Source: Cellulomonas massiliensis JC225
GTDB taxonomy: Bacteria > Actinomycetota > Actinomycetes > Actinomycetales > Cellulomonadaceae
NCBI RefSeq assembly: GCF_000312005.1
Contig: NZ_HE978588.1
Span: forward strand, 1,652,089 to 1,711,720
Length of the DNA: 59,632 nucleotides
Direction of reading: 5' to 3'
Every line of letters starts with the position of its first letter. The stretch's first letter is position 1. The notes under the pieces were generated by a model. It searched no databases. It was not told where the DNA came from and saw only the letters and a program-made list of their open reading frames with translations. Positions 33,970-43,085 of this stretch are shown here, piece after piece. A program made the position numbers and the translations under genes.

Positions 33970-34257
33970 ATGAGCACCAAGCAGCACACCACCGCCACGG
34001 CGGAGCACCGCGCGTACCGCAAGACGCGCCGCGGCTACGTCGTGAGCGACAAGATGGACAAGACCGTCGTGGTCGAGGTCGAGGACCGGGTCAAGCACCC
34101 GCTCTACGGCAAGGTCATGCGGCGTTCGAGCAAGGTCAAGGCGCACGACGAGCAGAACTCGGCGGGCATCGGCGACCTCGTGCTCATCATGGAGACCCGG
34201 CCGCTGTCCGCCACCAAGCGGTGGCGCGTGGTCGAGATCCTCGAGAAGGCCAAGTAA
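33970..34257 (+). CDS. rpsQ: 30S ribosomal protein S17
   Basis: 95 aa, OB-fold. [22 protein letters not shown] and [19 protein letters not shown] are diagnostic. ATG after GTGAGGCAGGC. Last gene of the S10 operon; a structured 146-bp gap follows. Confidence 0.98.
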   Translation: MSTKQHTTATAEHRAYRKTRRGYVVSDKMDKTVVVEVEDRVKHPLYGKVMRRSSKVKAHDEQNSAGIGDLVLIMETRPLSATKRWRVVEILEKAK

Positions 34258-34270
34258 GCAGCACCACCCA

Positions 34271-34330
34271 AGTTGCCCACGGGCGGCGGGCGGTCACCCC
34301 GCCCGCCGCGACGTGTGCATCACGGCAACT
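34271..34330 (+). promoter_or_regulatory. Structured spacer before rplN (candidate spc leader)
   Basis: AGTTGCC (34271-34277) can pair with GGCAACT (34324-34330). Inside lies an 11-bp perfect hairpin GCGGCGGGCGG / CCGCCCGCCGC (34283-34309, loop TCACC). A further UUCG hairpin CCCC-TTCG-GGG follows near 34350-34365. It probably terminates or attenuates the S10 transcript and controls the spc operon. No clear -35/-10 pair seen. Confidence 0.5.
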
Positions 34331-34403
34331 ATCCGTTCGGACAGGCTCGCCGGCCCCCTTCGGGGTGCGGGACGAGAACCCGCCAGACGTCAGGAGTAGG
34401 TAG

Positions 34404-34772
34404 ATGATCCAGCAGGAGTCGCGACTGCGTGTCGCCGACAACACGGGTGCGAAGGAGATCCTCTGCATCCGTGTCCTCGGCGGCTCCGGCCGTCGCTACG
34501 CCGGCATCGGCGACGTCATCGTCGCCACCGTCAAGGACGCGATCCCCGGCGGCAACGTCAAGAAGGGCGACGTCGTCAAGGCGGTCGTCGTGCGCACCGT
34601 CAAGGAGCGCCGCCGGCCCGACGGCTCGTACATCAAGTTCGACGAGAACGCCGCGGTGATCCTCAAGAACGACGGCGAGCCGCGCGGCACCCGCATCTTC
34701 GGCCCCGTGGGCCGCGAGCTGCGCGACAAGAAGTTCATGAAGATCATCTCGCTGGCTCCGGAGGTGCTCTGA
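34404..34772 (+). CDS. rplN: 50S ribosomal protein L14
   Basis: 122 aa, exact family length; intersubunit bridge protein. [20 protein letters not shown] and the C-terminal [20 protein letters not shown] end ([17 protein letters not shown]). ATG after GTCAGGAGTAGGTAG. First gene of the spc operon. Confidence 0.98.
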   Translation: MIQQESRLRVADNTGAKEILCIRVLGGSGRRYAGIGDVIVATVKDAIPGGNVKKGDVVKAVVVRTVKERRRPDGSYIKFDENAAVILKNDGEPRGTRIFGPVGRELRDKKFMKIISLAPEVL

Positions 34773-34774
34773 CC

Positions 34775-35116
34775 ATGGCGAAGATCAAGAAGGGCGACCT
34801 GGTGGTCGTCATCTCCGGCCGTGACAAGGGCCAGCAGGGCCGCGTGCTCGAGGTCCTCACCGAGTCGCAGCGCGTCGTCGTCGAGGGCGTCCAGCGCGTG
34901 CAGAAGCACGTGAAGGCCGGCCAGACCTCGCGCGGCACGCGCACCGGTGGCATCGAGACCGTCGAGGCGCCGATCCACATCAGCAACGTGATGCTCGTGG
35001 ACCCGGAGACCAAGAAGGGCACCCGGGTCGGGTACCGCACCGAGCAGGTCGAGCGTGACGGCCGCGTCCGGACGGTTCGCGTCCGCGTCGCCAAGCGCTC
35101 GGGGAAGGACGTCTGA
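34775..35116 (+). CDS. rplX: 50S ribosomal protein L24
   Basis: 113 aa. N-terminal KOW motif [20 protein letters not shown] and [23 protein letters not shown] 2 bp after rplN; its TGA shares the A of the rplE ATG. Confidence 0.97.
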   Translation: MAKIKKGDLVVVISGRDKGQQGRVLEVLTESQRVVVEGVQRVQKHVKAGQTSRGTRTGGIETVEAPIHISNVMLVDPETKKGTRVGYRTEQVERDGRVRTVRVRVAKRSGKDV

Positions 35117-35685
35117 TGACGACCACGATCGAGGCCCCGGCCACCCCCCGGCTCAAGGCCCGCTACAACGACGAGATCAAGCCGGCGCTCAACACGCAGT
35201 TCTCGTACGACAACATCAACCAGGTCCCGCGCCTGGTGAAGATCGTCGTGAACATGGGTGTCGGCGACGCCGCCAAGGACTCCAAGCTCATCGAGGGCGC
35301 GATCCGCGACCTGACCCAGATCACGGGCCAGAAGCCGCAGGTCACCAAGGCCCGCAAGTCGATCGCGCAGTTCAAGCTGCGCGAGGGCATGCCGATCGGC
35401 GCGCACGTCACGCTGCGCGGCGACCGGGCGTGGGAGTTCCTGGACCGCCTGCTGTCGACGGCCCTGCCGCGCATCCGCGACTTCCGCGGCCTGTCGGCGA
35501 ACCAGTTCGACGGCCACGGCAACTACACCTTCGGCCTCACGGAGCAGTCGATGTTCCACGAGATCGACCAGGACAAGATCGACCGCGTCCGCGGCATGGA
35601 CATCACGGTCGTGACCACCGCGACGACGGACGACGAGGGTCGCGCCTTCCTCAAGCTCCTCGGCTTCCCGTTCAAGGAGAACTGA
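35116..35685 (+). CDS. rplE: 50S ribosomal protein L5
   Basis: 189 aa; binds 5S rRNA in the central protuberance. [40 protein letters not shown] and the C-terminal [20 protein letters not shown] are characteristic. TGATG overlap with rplX. Confidence 0.98.
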   Translation: MTTTIEAPATPRLKARYNDEIKPALNTQFSYDNINQVPRLVKIVVNMGVGDAAKDSKLIEGAIRDLTQITGQKPQVTKARKSIAQFKLREGMPIGAHVTLRGDRAWEFLDRLLSTALPRIRDFRGLSANQFDGHGNYTFGLTEQSMFHEIDQDKIDRVRGMDITVVTTATTDDEGRAFLKLLGFPFKEN

Positions 35686-35687
35686 CA

Positions 35688-35873
35688 ATGGCGAAGACCG
35701 CTCTGATCAACAAGGCCAACGAGAAGCCGAAGTTCGGCGTGCGTGGCTACACGCGCTGCCAGCGCTGCGGCCGGCCGCGCTCGGTGTACCGCAAGTTCGG
35801 CCTGTGCCGGATCTGCGTGCGGGAGATGGCCCACCGCGGCGAGCTCCCCGGCGTCACCAAGAGCAGCTGGTAA
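35688..35873 (+). CDS. rpsZ: 30S ribosomal protein S14 type Z (zinc form)
   Basis: 61 aa short form of S14. The zinc ribbon CQRC (from residue 24) and CRIC (from residue 40) provides four Cys ligands. [20 protein letters not shown] and ending GVTKSSW are diagnostic. ATG 35688, 2 bp after the rplE stop, ribosome site AAGGAG inside rplE. The zinc-free paralogue, if any, lies elsewhere. Also called rpsN1. Confidence 0.97.
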   Translation: MAKTALINKANEKPKFGVRGYTRCQRCGRPRSVYRKFGLCRICVREMAHRGELPGVTKSSW

Positions 35874-35893
35874 CCCACTCAGGAACGAACGTC

Positions 35894-35932
35894 GGTAGGT
35901 CCCCGCTCGTCCACCGGACGAGCGGGGATACC
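35894..35932 (+). promoter_or_regulatory. Intercistronic hairpin rpsZ-rpsH
   Basis: 13-bp perfect stem TCCCCGCTCGTCC / GGACGAGCGGGGA with loop ACC (35900-35928), extended by outer GGTA/TACC pairs across a GG bulge. It ends 25 nt before the rpsH ATG. No T-tract, so probably a regulatory or processing structure; S8, encoded next, is the E. coli spc regulator. Confidence 0.5.
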
Positions 35933-35957
35933 CCGGCGAGAGAGGGCTGAAGCCCCC

Positions 35958-36356
35958 ATGACCATGACCGACCCGATCGCGGACTTCCTCACGCGACTGC
36001 GCAACGCGAACTCGGCGCACCACGACACGGTGTCCATCCCGTTCTCGAAGCTGAAGTCGAACATCGCGGAGATCCTGCAGGCCGAGGGTTACATCAGCGG
36101 CTGGACCGTCGAGGACGCCCCCGTGGGCAAGAACCTCGTCGTCACGCTGAAGTACGGCCCCAACCGCGAGCGTGCGCTCGCCGGCGTCAAGCGCGTGTCC
36201 AAGCCGGGCCTGCGCGTGTACGCCAAGTCCACCAACCTGCCCAAGGTGCTCGGCGGCCTCGGCGTGGCGATCCTGTCCACGTCCTCCGGCCTCCTCACCG
36301 ACAAGCAGGCAGCCACCAAGGGTGTGGGCGGGGAAGTCCTCGCCTACGTCTGGTAA
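35958..36356 (+). CDS. rpsH: 30S ribosomal protein S8
   Basis: 132 aa. [21 protein letters not shown] and the C-terminal [17 protein letters not shown] / GGEVLAYVW are diagnostic. ATG 35958 or the ATG two codons on (35964). Central 16S rRNA binder; translational repressor of the spc operon in E. coli. Confidence 0.98.
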   Translation: MTMTDPIADFLTRLRNANSAHHDTVSIPFSKLKSNIAEILQAEGYISGWTVEDAPVGKNLVVTLKYGPNRERALAGVKRVSKPGLRVYAKSTNLPKVLGGLGVAILSTSSGLLTDKQAATKGVGGEVLAYVW

Positions 36357-36381
36357 CCGAGACCCGGAAGGAGAGCAAGCC

Positions 36382-36921
36382 ATGTCTCGTATCGGCAGAA
36401 TCCCCGTCCCGGTCCCGGCCGGCGTGGACGTCACCATCGACGGCGCGCTCGTGACCGTGAAGGGCCCCAAGGGCACCCTCTCGCACACGATCGCCGCGCC
36501 GATCCAGGTCCAGCGGAACGACGAGGGCTCCCTCGTCGTCAGCCGCCCGGACGACGAGCGCCTCTCGCGCTCGCTGCACGGGCTCACCCGCACGCTCCTG
36601 GCGAACCTCGTCACCGGTGTGACCGAGGGCTACACCAAGAAGCTCGAGATCGTCGGCACCGGTTACCGCGTGACCGCCAAGGGCTCGGACCTCGAGTTCG
36701 CCCTCGGCTTCAGCCACCCGGTCGTCGTCACGCCGCCGGAGGGCATCACGTTCGTCGTCGAGGCGCCGACCCGCTTCTCGGTGCAGGGCATCGACAAGCA
36801 GCAGGTCGGCGAGGTCGCCGCGAACATCCGCAAGATCCGCAAGCCCGAGCCGTACAAGGGCAAGGGTGTGCGCTACGCGGGCGAGAACGTGCGCCGCAAG
36901 GTCGGAAAGGCTGGGAAGTAA
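36382..36921 (+). CDS. rplF: 50S ribosomal protein L6
   Basis: 179 aa, two-domain protein near the sarcin-ricin loop. [37 protein letters not shown] and [20 protein letters not shown] fit. ATG 36382 with AAGGAGAGCAAGC; codons back to 36172 overlap rpsH. Confidence 0.98.
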   Translation: MSRIGRIPVPVPAGVDVTIDGALVTVKGPKGTLSHTIAAPIQVQRNDEGSLVVSRPDDERLSRSLHGLTRTLLANLVTGVTEGYTKKLEIVGTGYRVTAKGSDLEFALGFSHPVVVTPPEGITFVVEAPTRFSVQGIDKQQVGEVAANIRKIRKPEPYKGKGVRYAGENVRRKVGKAGK

Positions 36922-36924
36922 GCC

Positions 36925-37296
36925 ATGGCGATCAGCATCAAGGGCAAGGGCAAGGCGATCTCGCGCAAGCGTCGTCACCTCCGCCTGCGCAAGAAGGTCG
37001 TGGGCACCGCCGCGCGTCCTCGCCTGGTCGTGACCCGGTCCGCCCGGCACATCACGGCTCAGGTCGTCGACGACGGCATCGGCCAGACCGTCGCGTCCGC
37101 GTCGACCCTCGAGGCCGCGCTGCGCGGCGCCGAGGGCGACAAGACCGCGAAGGCGCGCAAGGTCGGCGAGCTCGTCGCCGAGCGCGCGAAGGCTGCGGGC
37201 ATCGAGGCGGTCGTCTTCGACCGCGGCGGCAACAAGTACCACGGCCGCGTGGCCGCGGTGGCCGACGGTGCTCGCGAGAACGGCCTGGCGCTGTGA
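36925..37296 (+). CDS. rplR: 50S ribosomal protein L18
   Basis: 123 aa 5S rRNA binder. [33 protein letters not shown] and [20 protein letters not shown] are diagnostic. ATG 3 bp after rplF, with GGAAAGGCTGGGAAGTAAGCC upstream. Confidence 0.98.
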   Translation: MAISIKGKGKAISRKRRHLRLRKKVVGTAARPRLVVTRSARHITAQVVDDGIGQTVASASTLEAALRGAEGDKTAKARKVGELVAERAKAAGIEAVVFDRGGNKYHGRVAAVADGARENGLAL

Positions 37297-37330
37297 CGAC
37301 GACGGTTTCCGAGAAGAAGAGGACTTTCTG

Positions 37331-37975
37331 ATGGCTGCTCCTGCACGCAGCAACACGGGTGCCCAGGGCACCGGCGGCGAGCGTCGTGACGGCGGTCGTC
37401 GAGACGGCGGTCGCCGCGGCGACCAGGCCGAGAAGAGCGCGTTCCTCGAGCGCGTCGTGACGATCAACCGCGTCGCCAAGGTCGTCAAGGGCGGTCGTCG
37501 CTTCAGCTTCACCGCGCTCGTCGTGGTGGGTGACGGCGACGGCACGGTCGGCGTCGGCTACGGCAAGGCCAAGGAGGTGCCCGCGGCGATCGCCAAGGGT
37601 GTCGAGGAGGCGAAGAAGAACTTCTTCCGCGTCCCCCGCATCCAGGGCACCATCCCGCACCCCGTCCAGGGTGAGGCCGCCGCCGGTGTCGTCTTCCTGC
37701 GTCCGGCGTCGCCGGGTACCGGTGTGATCGCCGGTGGTCCGGTGCGCGCCGTCCTGGAGTGCGCCGGCATCCACGACGTGCTGAGCAAGTCGCTCGGCTC
37801 GTCGAACGCGATCAACATCGTCCACGCGACGGTCCAGGCGCTGCGCAACCTCGAGCAGCCGGAGGCCGTGGCGGCTCGCCGTGGCCTGCCGCTCGAGCAC
37901 GTCGTGCCGGCCGCCCTCCTGCGTGCGCAGGCGGCGGGTCGCGCGGCCAAGGACGAGCAGAAGGTGGGTGCGTGA
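37331..37975 (+). CDS. rpsE: 30S ribosomal protein S5
   Basis: 214 aa. The core begins at [20 protein letters not shown] and includes [20 protein letters not shown] and [21 protein letters not shown] 38-residue Arg/Gly-rich N-terminus ([18 protein letters not shown]) precedes it, beyond the E. coli length (167 aa). ATG 37331 after GAAGAAGAGGACTTTCTG. TGATG overlap with rpmD. Confidence 0.97.
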   Translation: MAAPARSNTGAQGTGGERRDGGRRDGGRRGDQAEKSAFLERVVTINRVAKVVKGGRRFSFTALVVVGDGDGTVGVGYGKAKEVPAAIAKGVEEAKKNFFRVPRIQGTIPHPVQGEAAAGVVFLRPASPGTGVIAGGPVRAVLECAGIHDVLSKSLGSSNAINIVHATVQALRNLEQPEAVAARRGLPLEHVVPAALLRAQAAGRAAKDEQKVGA

Positions 37976-38157
37976 TGGCCCGTCTCAAGGTGACCCAGAC
38001 GCGCTCCGGCATCGGAGGCAAGCAGAACCAGCGCGACACGCTGCGCACGCTGGGCCTGAAGCGGATCGGTGACGTCGTCGTCAAGGAGGACCGTCCCGAG
38101 ATCCGCGGCATGGTCCGGACCGTGCAGCACCTGGTCGCGGTCGAGGAGGTCGAGTGA
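37975..38157 (+). CDS. rpmD: 50S ribosomal protein L30
   Basis: 60 aa, normal length. [20 protein letters not shown] and [20 protein letters not shown] fit the family. The ATG overlaps the rpsE stop; ends 2 bp before the rplO ATG. Confidence 0.97.
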   Translation: MARLKVTQTRSGIGGKQNQRDTLRTLGLKRIGDVVVKEDRPEIRGMVRTVQHLVAVEEVE

Positions 38158-38159
38158 CC

Positions 38160-38873
38160 ATGGCCGACGAGAAGAAGGCCCCCGAGGGCGAGGAGACGGC
38201 TCCCAAGGCCGCCGCCAAGAAGGCCCCGGCGAAGAAGACGGACGACGCCGCCCCCAAGGCTGCCGCCAAGAAGGCTCCGGCGAAGGCCGCTGCCGAGAAG
38301 GCGGACAAGGCCGAGGCCGCGGCGAAGCCCGCTGCCAAGAAGGCGCCGGCGAAGGCCGACGCGAAGGCTGCGCCCGCGACGTCGGCCGCCGCCAAGAAGG
38401 CCGCGGACGAGGCTGCCCAGCCGGGCGCCGGCGGCACCCTCAAGGTCCACCACCTGCGCCCCGCGCCGGGTGCGAAGACCGCCAAGACCCGCGTGGGTCG
38501 TGGTGAGGGCTCCAAGGGCAAGACGGCGGGCCGCGGGACCAAGGGCACCAAGGCGCGCTACCAGGTCCCGGAGCGCTTCGAGGGTGGCCAGATGCCGCTG
38601 CACATGCGCCTGCCGAAGCTGCGTGGCTTCAAGAACCCGTTCCGCGTCGAGTACCAGGTCGTCAACCTGGACAAGCTCTCGGCGCTCTACCCGGACGGCG
38701 GCGACGTGACGGTCGCCGACCTGGTCGCGAAGGGCGCGGTCCGCAAGGGCCAGCCCGTCAAGGTGCTCGGCACCGGCGAGCTCACGGTCAAGGTCTCCGT
38801 GGCGGTGGACGCGTTCTCCGAGTCCGCCAAGGAGAAGATCGAGGCCGCCGGCGGGAGCGTCGCGCAGAGCTGA
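38160..38873 (+). CDS. rplO: 50S ribosomal protein L15 with histone-like N-terminal extension
   Basis: 237 aa, against about 145-150 for most bacterial L15. The L15 body starts near residue 93 ([20 protein letters not shown]) with [20 protein letters not shown] and [14 protein letters not shown]. Residues 2-90 are an Ala/Lys/Pro low-complexity tail with repeated [12 protein letters not shown] units, like eukaryotic histone H1 tails and some actinobacterial DNA-binding proteins. ATG 38160 is 9 nt after GAGGAGG; GTG 38154 is possible. Last gene of the spc operon. Confidence 0.95.
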   Translation: MADEKKAPEGEETAPKAAAKKAPAKKTDDAAPKAAAKKAPAKAAAEKADKAEAAAKPAAKKAPAKADAKAAPATSAAAKKAADEAAQPGAGGTLKVHHLRPAPGAKTAKTRVGRGEGSKGKTAGRGTKGTKARYQVPERFEGGQMPLHMRLPKLRGFKNPFRVEYQVVNLDKLSALYPDGGDVTVADLVAKGAVRKGQPVKVLGTGELTVKVSVAVDAFSESAKEKIEAAGGSVAQS

Positions 38874-38881
38874 ACCACGGT

Positions 38882-38915
38882 CGAGGCCGGTGGGCACCCT
38901 TGCCCACCGGCCTCG
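38882..38915 (+). terminator. Terminator of the spc operon
   Basis: 15-bp stem CGAGGCCGGTGGGCA / TGCCCACCGGCCTCG with loop CCCT, then TTCCG; 8 nt after rplO. Confidence 0.85.
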
Positions 38916-38945
38916 TTCCGTATCCGCCGGGGCATCGGTTAGGGT
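38916..38945 (+). promoter_or_regulatory. Candidate secY promoter
   Basis: TTCCGT (38916-38921), 18-bp spacer, TAGGGT (38940-38945), 87 nt before secY. The -35 is weak but a promoter is expected because a terminator separates secY from the spc operon. Confidence 0.4.
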
Positions 38946-39032
38946 TCCCCGGGTGCCCGCGCGGACGCGGGCCCCACGCGGTCGTGAAGGTCCGACCGCG
39001 CTGAAGACCGCCACGGCGGTACAGGAGGACAG

Positions 39033-40328
39033 GTGCTAGGCGCATTCGTGCGGGCGTTCCGGACGCCCGACCTGCGGCGCAAGCTGCTCTTCACGATCGG
39101 GATCATGGTCGTGTTCCGCATCGGCTCCTTCCTGCCGACGCCGGGCGTGTCCTACCCGAACGTGCAGCAGTGCGTGGACTCGCAGGAGAACTCCACGCTG
39201 CTCGGCATCGTCAACCTGTTCAGCGGCGGCGCGCTGCTGCAGCTGTCGGTGTTCGCGCTCGGGATCATGCCGTACATCACGGCGAGCATCATCATCCAGC
39301 TGCTGCGGGTGGTCATCCCCCGGTTCGAGGAGCTGCACCGCGAGGGCCAGTCCGGCACCGCGAAGCTCACGCAGTACACGCGGTACCTGACGATCGGCCT
39401 CGCGATCCTGCAGTCCACCACCGTCATCACGGTGGCCCGCAGCGGTCAGCTGTTCCAGGGCTGCCCCGTCGACGTGATCCCCGACACCAGCTGGTACGTG
39501 CTGCTGATCATGGTGCTCACCATGACCGCCGGTACCGGCCTCATCATGTGGCTCGGCGAGCTCATCACCGAGCGCGGCGTCGGCAACGGCATGTCGCTGC
39601 TCATCTTCACGTCGATCACCGCGAGCTTCCCGGGTGCGATGCGCTCGATCCTCGGCGGCGTCGGCGGCGTCGGGAAGTTCGTCGTCATCATGGCGATCAT
39701 CGTGCTCGTCATCGCGCTCGTGGTGTTCGTCGAGCAGTCGCAGCGCCGCGTCCCGGTGCAGTACGCGAAGCGGATGGTCGGCCGGCGCATGTACGGCGGC
39801 TCGTCCACCTACATCCCGATCAAGATCAACATGGCCGGCGTCATCCCGGTCATCTTCGCGTCGTCGCTGCTCGCGATCCCGTCGCTCATCGCCGGCTTCG
39901 CCGACCCGACGGCCGACTGGGTCCAGTGGGTCAGCCGCTACATCGCGAGCCCCTCGGCCCCGGCGCACCTGGCGCTGTACGTCGTCCTGATCATCTTCTT
40001 CTGCTACTTCTACACGGCGATCACGTTCAACCCGGACGAGGTCGCGGACAACATGAAGAAGTACGGCGGCTTCATCCCGGGCATCCGCGCCGGACGGCCC
40101 ACCGCCGAGTACCTCGACTACGTGATCTCGCGGATCACCGCGCCCGGGTCGATCTACCTGGCGCTCGTCGCGCTCATCCCGACGATCGCGTTCATCGTCA
40201 TGGGCGTGACGACGCAGATCCCGTTCGGCGGCTCGTCCATCCTCATCATCGTGGGCGTCGGCCTGGAGACGGTGAAGCAGATCGAGTCGCAGCTGCAGCA
40301 GCGGCACTACGAGGGGTTCCTGCGGTGA
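39033..40328 (+). CDS. secY: Preprotein translocase subunit SecY
   Basis: 431 aa, ten predicted membrane helices, forming the protein-conducting channel with SecE. RKLLFTIGIMVVFRIGSFLP, the plug area NLFSGGALLQLSVFALGIMP, LGELITERGVGNGMSLLIF and the cytoplasmic loop QRRVPVQYAKRMVGRRMYGG are conserved. GTG start with GGAGGACAG upstream. The stop overlaps the adk GTG by 4 bp. Confidence 0.98.
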   Translation: MLGAFVRAFRTPDLRRKLLFTIGIMVVFRIGSFLPTPGVSYPNVQQCVDSQENSTLLGIVNLFSGGALLQLSVFALGIMPYITASIIIQLLRVVIPRFEELHREGQSGTAKLTQYTRYLTIGLAILQSTTVITVARSGQLFQGCPVDVIPDTSWYVLLIMVLTMTAGTGLIMWLGELITERGVGNGMSLLIFTSITASFPGAMRSILGGVGGVGKFVVIMAIIVLVIALVVFVEQSQRRVPVQYAKRMVGRRMYGGSSTYIPIKINMAGVIPVIFASSLLAIPSLIAGFADPTADWVQWVSRYIASPSAPAHLALYVVLIIFFCYFYTAITFNPDEVADNMKKYGGFIPGIRAGRPTAEYLDYVISRITAPGSIYLALVALIPTIAFIVMGVTTQIPFGGSSILIIVGVGLETVKQIESQLQQRHYEGFLR

Positions 40329-40897
40329 GCGCGCGGCTCGTGCTGCTCGGCCCGCCCGGGGCCGGCAAGGGGACCCAGGCCGCCCGCCTCGCGGAGCGGC
40401 TGCAGGTCCCGGCGATCTCGACCGGCGACATCTTCCGCGCCAACATCAAGGGCGGCACGGAGCTGGGCCGGACCGTCCAGGAGTACACCTCGCGCGGTGC
40501 CCTGGTGCCGGACTCGGTGACGAACGCGATGGTCCGCGACCGGCTCGCGCAGGCGGACGCCGCGGAGGGCTTCCTGCTGGACGGCTACCCCCGCAACACG
40601 GCGCAGGTCGACGAGCTCGAGCGGATCCTCGCCGACCTCGGCCACCCGCTCGACCGGGCGGTGGAGATCACGGCCGACCCCGACGTCGTGACGCAGCGGC
40701 TCCTGCGGCGCGCCGAGCTCGAGGGGCGCGAGGACGACACCGAGGACGTCATCCGTCACCGGCTCGACGTCTACGCCGAGCAGACGGCGCCGATCTCGGA
40801 CGTCTACGCGCAGCGTGGCCTGCTGGTGCAGGTCGACGGCATCGGCGACGTGGACGAGGTCACCGAGCGGCTGCTCGCGGCGATCGACGCGCGCTGA
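40325..40897 (+). CDS. adk: Adenylate kinase
   Basis: 190 aa; converts ATP and AMP to two ADP. P-loop GPPGAGKGT (9-17), AMP-site ISTGDIFRANI, FLLDGYPRN with the conserved DGYPR, and a short LID without zinc cysteines (LEGREDDTEDVIRHRLDVY), typical of actinobacteria. GTG start in the GTGA overlap with secY. Confidence 0.97.
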   Translation: MSARLVLLGPPGAGKGTQAARLAERLQVPAISTGDIFRANIKGGTELGRTVQEYTSRGALVPDSVTNAMVRDRLAQADAAEGFLLDGYPRNTAQVDELERILADLGHPLDRAVEITADPDVVTQRLLRRAELEGREDDTEDVIRHRLDVYAEQTAPISDVYAQRGLLVQVDGIGDVDEVTERLLAAIDAR

Positions 40898-40949
40898 CCG
40901 GCGCTCGCCCGAGCGGCGGGCGGTCGGCGGCGCGGTGAGCGGAGGACGG

Positions 40950-41801
40950 ATGTTCGGACGCGAGCGCATCGAGCTCAAGACGCCGGAGCAGGTGCTCGTC
41001 ATGCGGCGGGCCGGGCTCGTGGTGGCCGAGGCGCTGCGCGCCACGGTGGCCGCGGCGGTGCCCGGGGCGACGACGGCCGACCTCGACGCGGTCGCGGCGG
41101 AGGTCATCCGCTCGCGCGGTGCGACGCCGTCGTTCCTGGGGTACCACGGGTACCCCGCGACGCTGTGCGTCTCCGTCGACGAGGAGGTCGTCCACGGCAT
41201 CCCCGGCGGGCGGCGGCTCGTCGAGGGGGACGTCGTCTCGATCGACTGCGGTGCCGTCGTCGACGGCTGGCACGGCGACTCGGCCGTCTCCGTCGTCGTC
41301 GGGGCCGCGGACCCCCTCGACGCCGAGCTCGTCGAGACCACGCGGCAGGCGCTCTGGGCCGGCATCGCGGCGCTGCACGGCGAGCCCCGGCTCGGCGCGG
41401 TCGGCGAGGCCGTCGAGGACGCAGTGGAGCACGCTGTGGGGCAGGGTGCGAACGGAGGGGTGCCGTACGGCCTCGTCGAGGAGTACACGGGGCACGGCAT
41501 CGGCACCGCCATGCACCAGCCGCCGGACGTCCTCAACTACCGCACGCGTGACCGCGGACCGCGGGTCAGGCCCGGGATGTGCCTCGCGGTCGAGCCGATG
41601 GTCGTGCGGGGGAGCGCCGCGGTGCACGAGCTGGCCGACGAGTGGACCGTCGTGACCGACGACGGCTCCCGTGCCGCCCACTGGGAGCACACGGTCGCGG
41701 TGCTGGACGACGGCCTGTGGGTGCTGACGGCGGCGGACGGCGGACGCGCGGAGCTCGAGGCGCGCGGCGTGCCCGTCTCGGCGCTGGCCGACCGCACCTG
41801 A
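40950..41801 (+). CDS. map: Methionine aminopeptidase type I
   Basis: 283 aa; removes the initiator Met from new proteins. The five metal ligands are present: Asp99 (SIDCG), Asp110 (WHGDSA), His182 (TGHGIG), Glu215 (VEPM) and Glu246 (WEHTVAV). The body lacks the N-terminal zinc-finger/SH3 extension found in some paralogues. ATG 40950 sits close behind GGAGGA (40941-40946); GTG 40935 is an alternative. It lies 52 bp after adk; the co-occurring deformylase is at 58238. Confidence 0.96.
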   Translation: MFGRERIELKTPEQVLVMRRAGLVVAEALRATVAAAVPGATTADLDAVAAEVIRSRGATPSFLGYHGYPATLCVSVDEEVVHGIPGGRRLVEGDVVSIDCGAVVDGWHGDSAVSVVVGAADPLDAELVETTRQALWAGIAALHGEPRLGAVGEAVEDAVEHAVGQGANGGVPYGLVEEYTGHGIGTAMHQPPDVLNYRTRDRGPRVRPGMCLAVEPMVVRGSAAVHELADEWTVVTDDGSRAAHWEHTVAVLDDGLWVLTAADGGRAELEARGVPVSALADRT

Positions 41802-41838
41802 GCGTGGCGCACGTCTCGGCGCCGGGGCCTGCGCAGGT

Positions 41839-41867
41839 TTCGTCCGTAGGCGTCCATGCCGTAAGAT
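41839..41867 (+). promoter_or_regulatory. Sigma-A promoter of infA and the alpha operon
   Basis: TTCGTC (41839-41844), 17-bp spacer, TAAGAT (41862-41867). A leader of about 170 nt follows, with CCGCGGCACG and CGTGCCGCGG (around 41908 and 41979) able to pair over a long range. Confidence 0.6.
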
Positions 41868-42043
41868 GACCCGTTGGGTGTGTGCGCCCTGGTGGCTGCT
41901 TGGTGGCTGCCGCGGCACGACCGCCGGCTCGTCCCGACGGGCAGCGTGCACGCTCTTCCTCGGAGGTCCGACCACTCGCCGTGCCGCGGCGCGTCGACGG
42001 CTGACGTGGAACGGACTCACCAGACCGACAGTTAGCGGAGGAC

Positions 42044-42265
42044 ATGGCGAAGAAGGACGGCGTCATCGAGATCGAGGGCAGCGTCGTCGAGGCGCTCCCC
42101 AACGCGATGTTCCGCGTGGAGCTCACCAACGGCCACAAGGTGCTCGCCCACATCTCGGGCAAGATGCGTCAGCACTACATCCGGATCCTCCCGGAGGACC
42201 GGGTCGTGGTCGAGCTGAGCCCGTACGACCTGTCCCGCGGCCGCATCGTCTACCGCTACAAGTAA
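42044..42265 (+). CDS. infA: Translation initiation factor IF-1
   Basis: 73 aa OB-fold protein occupying the ribosomal A site during initiation. [20 protein letters not shown] and [19 protein letters not shown] are invariant features. ATG with TTAGCGGAGGAC upstream. Confidence 0.98.
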   Translation: MAKKDGVIEIEGSVVEALPNAMFRVELTNGHKVLAHISGKMRQHYIRILPEDRVVVELSPYDLSRGRIVYRYK

Positions 42266-42316
42266 CCACTCGATCACGCCGTCGGGGCCCCGGCCCGCGC
42301 GGCGGCGGAGGAAACC

Positions 42317-42430
42317 ATGAAGGTCAAGCCCAGCGTCAAGAAGATCTGCGACAAGTGCAAGGTCATCCGCCGGCACGGTCGCGTCCAGGTGATCTGCGAG
42401 AACCTGCGCCACAAGCAGCGCCAGGGCTGA
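42317..42430 (+). CDS. rpmJ: 50S ribosomal protein L36 (zinc form)
   Basis: 37 aa, complete. [20 protein letters not shown] then [17 protein letters not shown]. The CxxC, later Cys and His ligands mark the zinc-binding C+ version. ATG with GGAGGAAACC immediately upstream, 51 bp after infA. Confidence 0.97.
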   Translation: MKVKPSVKKICDKCKVIRRHGRVQVICENLRHKQRQG

Positions 42431-42623
42431 CGCGTCGCGCCCCCCGGTGACGGGTGGGCGACCGTCGAGCAGCACCCCAGCAGGACCGGCCCTCCGGGGC
42501 CAGCAAGCGCATCGCCACTCCGGCCCGCACGGGCCGGCGAACCCTCGGTCGGAGGCCGGGGCCCGCAGCACGCGGGAAGGCGGTGCGGCAGACCTCCGAC
42601 GCAGTTCAGGAGCCACCAGGCAC

Positions 42624-43004
42624 ATGGCACGTCTCATCGGCGTCGACCTCCCCCGCGAGAAGCGGCTGGAGATCGCGCTCACCTACATCTACGGGGTCGG
42701 CCGCACCCGCGCCACCGAGACCCTCAAGGCGACCGGCATCAGCCCGGACCTGCGCGTGAAGGACCTCGGCGACGCCGAGCTCGTCGCGCTGCGCGACTAC
42801 CTCGAGGGCAACTACAAGCTCGAGGGTGACCTCCGCCGCGAGGTCGCCGCCGACATCCGCCGCAAGGTCGAGATCGGCTGCTACGAGGGCCTGCGTCACC
42901 GCCGCGGTCTCCCGGTCCGCGGCCAGCGCACGAAGACCAACGCGCGCACCCGCAAGGGCCCGAAGCGCACCGTCGCCGGCAAGAAGAAGGCCGGGCGCAA
43001 GTAA
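42624..43004 (+). CDS. rpsM: 30S ribosomal protein S13
   Basis: 126 aa. [34 protein letters not shown] and [20 protein letters not shown] are diagnostic, with a basic C-terminal tail. ATG 42624 after TTCAGGAGCCACCAGGCAC. A 193-nt spacer after rpmJ contains the hairpin CCGGCCC-GCAC-GGGCCGG (42520-42537). Confidence 0.98.
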   Translation: MARLIGVDLPREKRLEIALTYIYGVGRTRATETLKATGISPDLRVKDLGDAELVALRDYLEGNYKLEGDLRREVAADIRRKVEIGCYEGLRHRRGLPVRGQRTKTNARTRKGPKRTVAGKKKAGRK

Positions 43005-43085
43005 GCCCTCCGGTCCGGAGCGCGGCTGCCTCACGCGCCGCTGCACCGGGACCGACCGCCGACCAGACCTCGAGAGAAGAAGAGA

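Noticed and set aside
42274..42630. Minus-strand frame across rpmJ
   Set aside because: Antisense to a clear L36 gene and without ribosome site.
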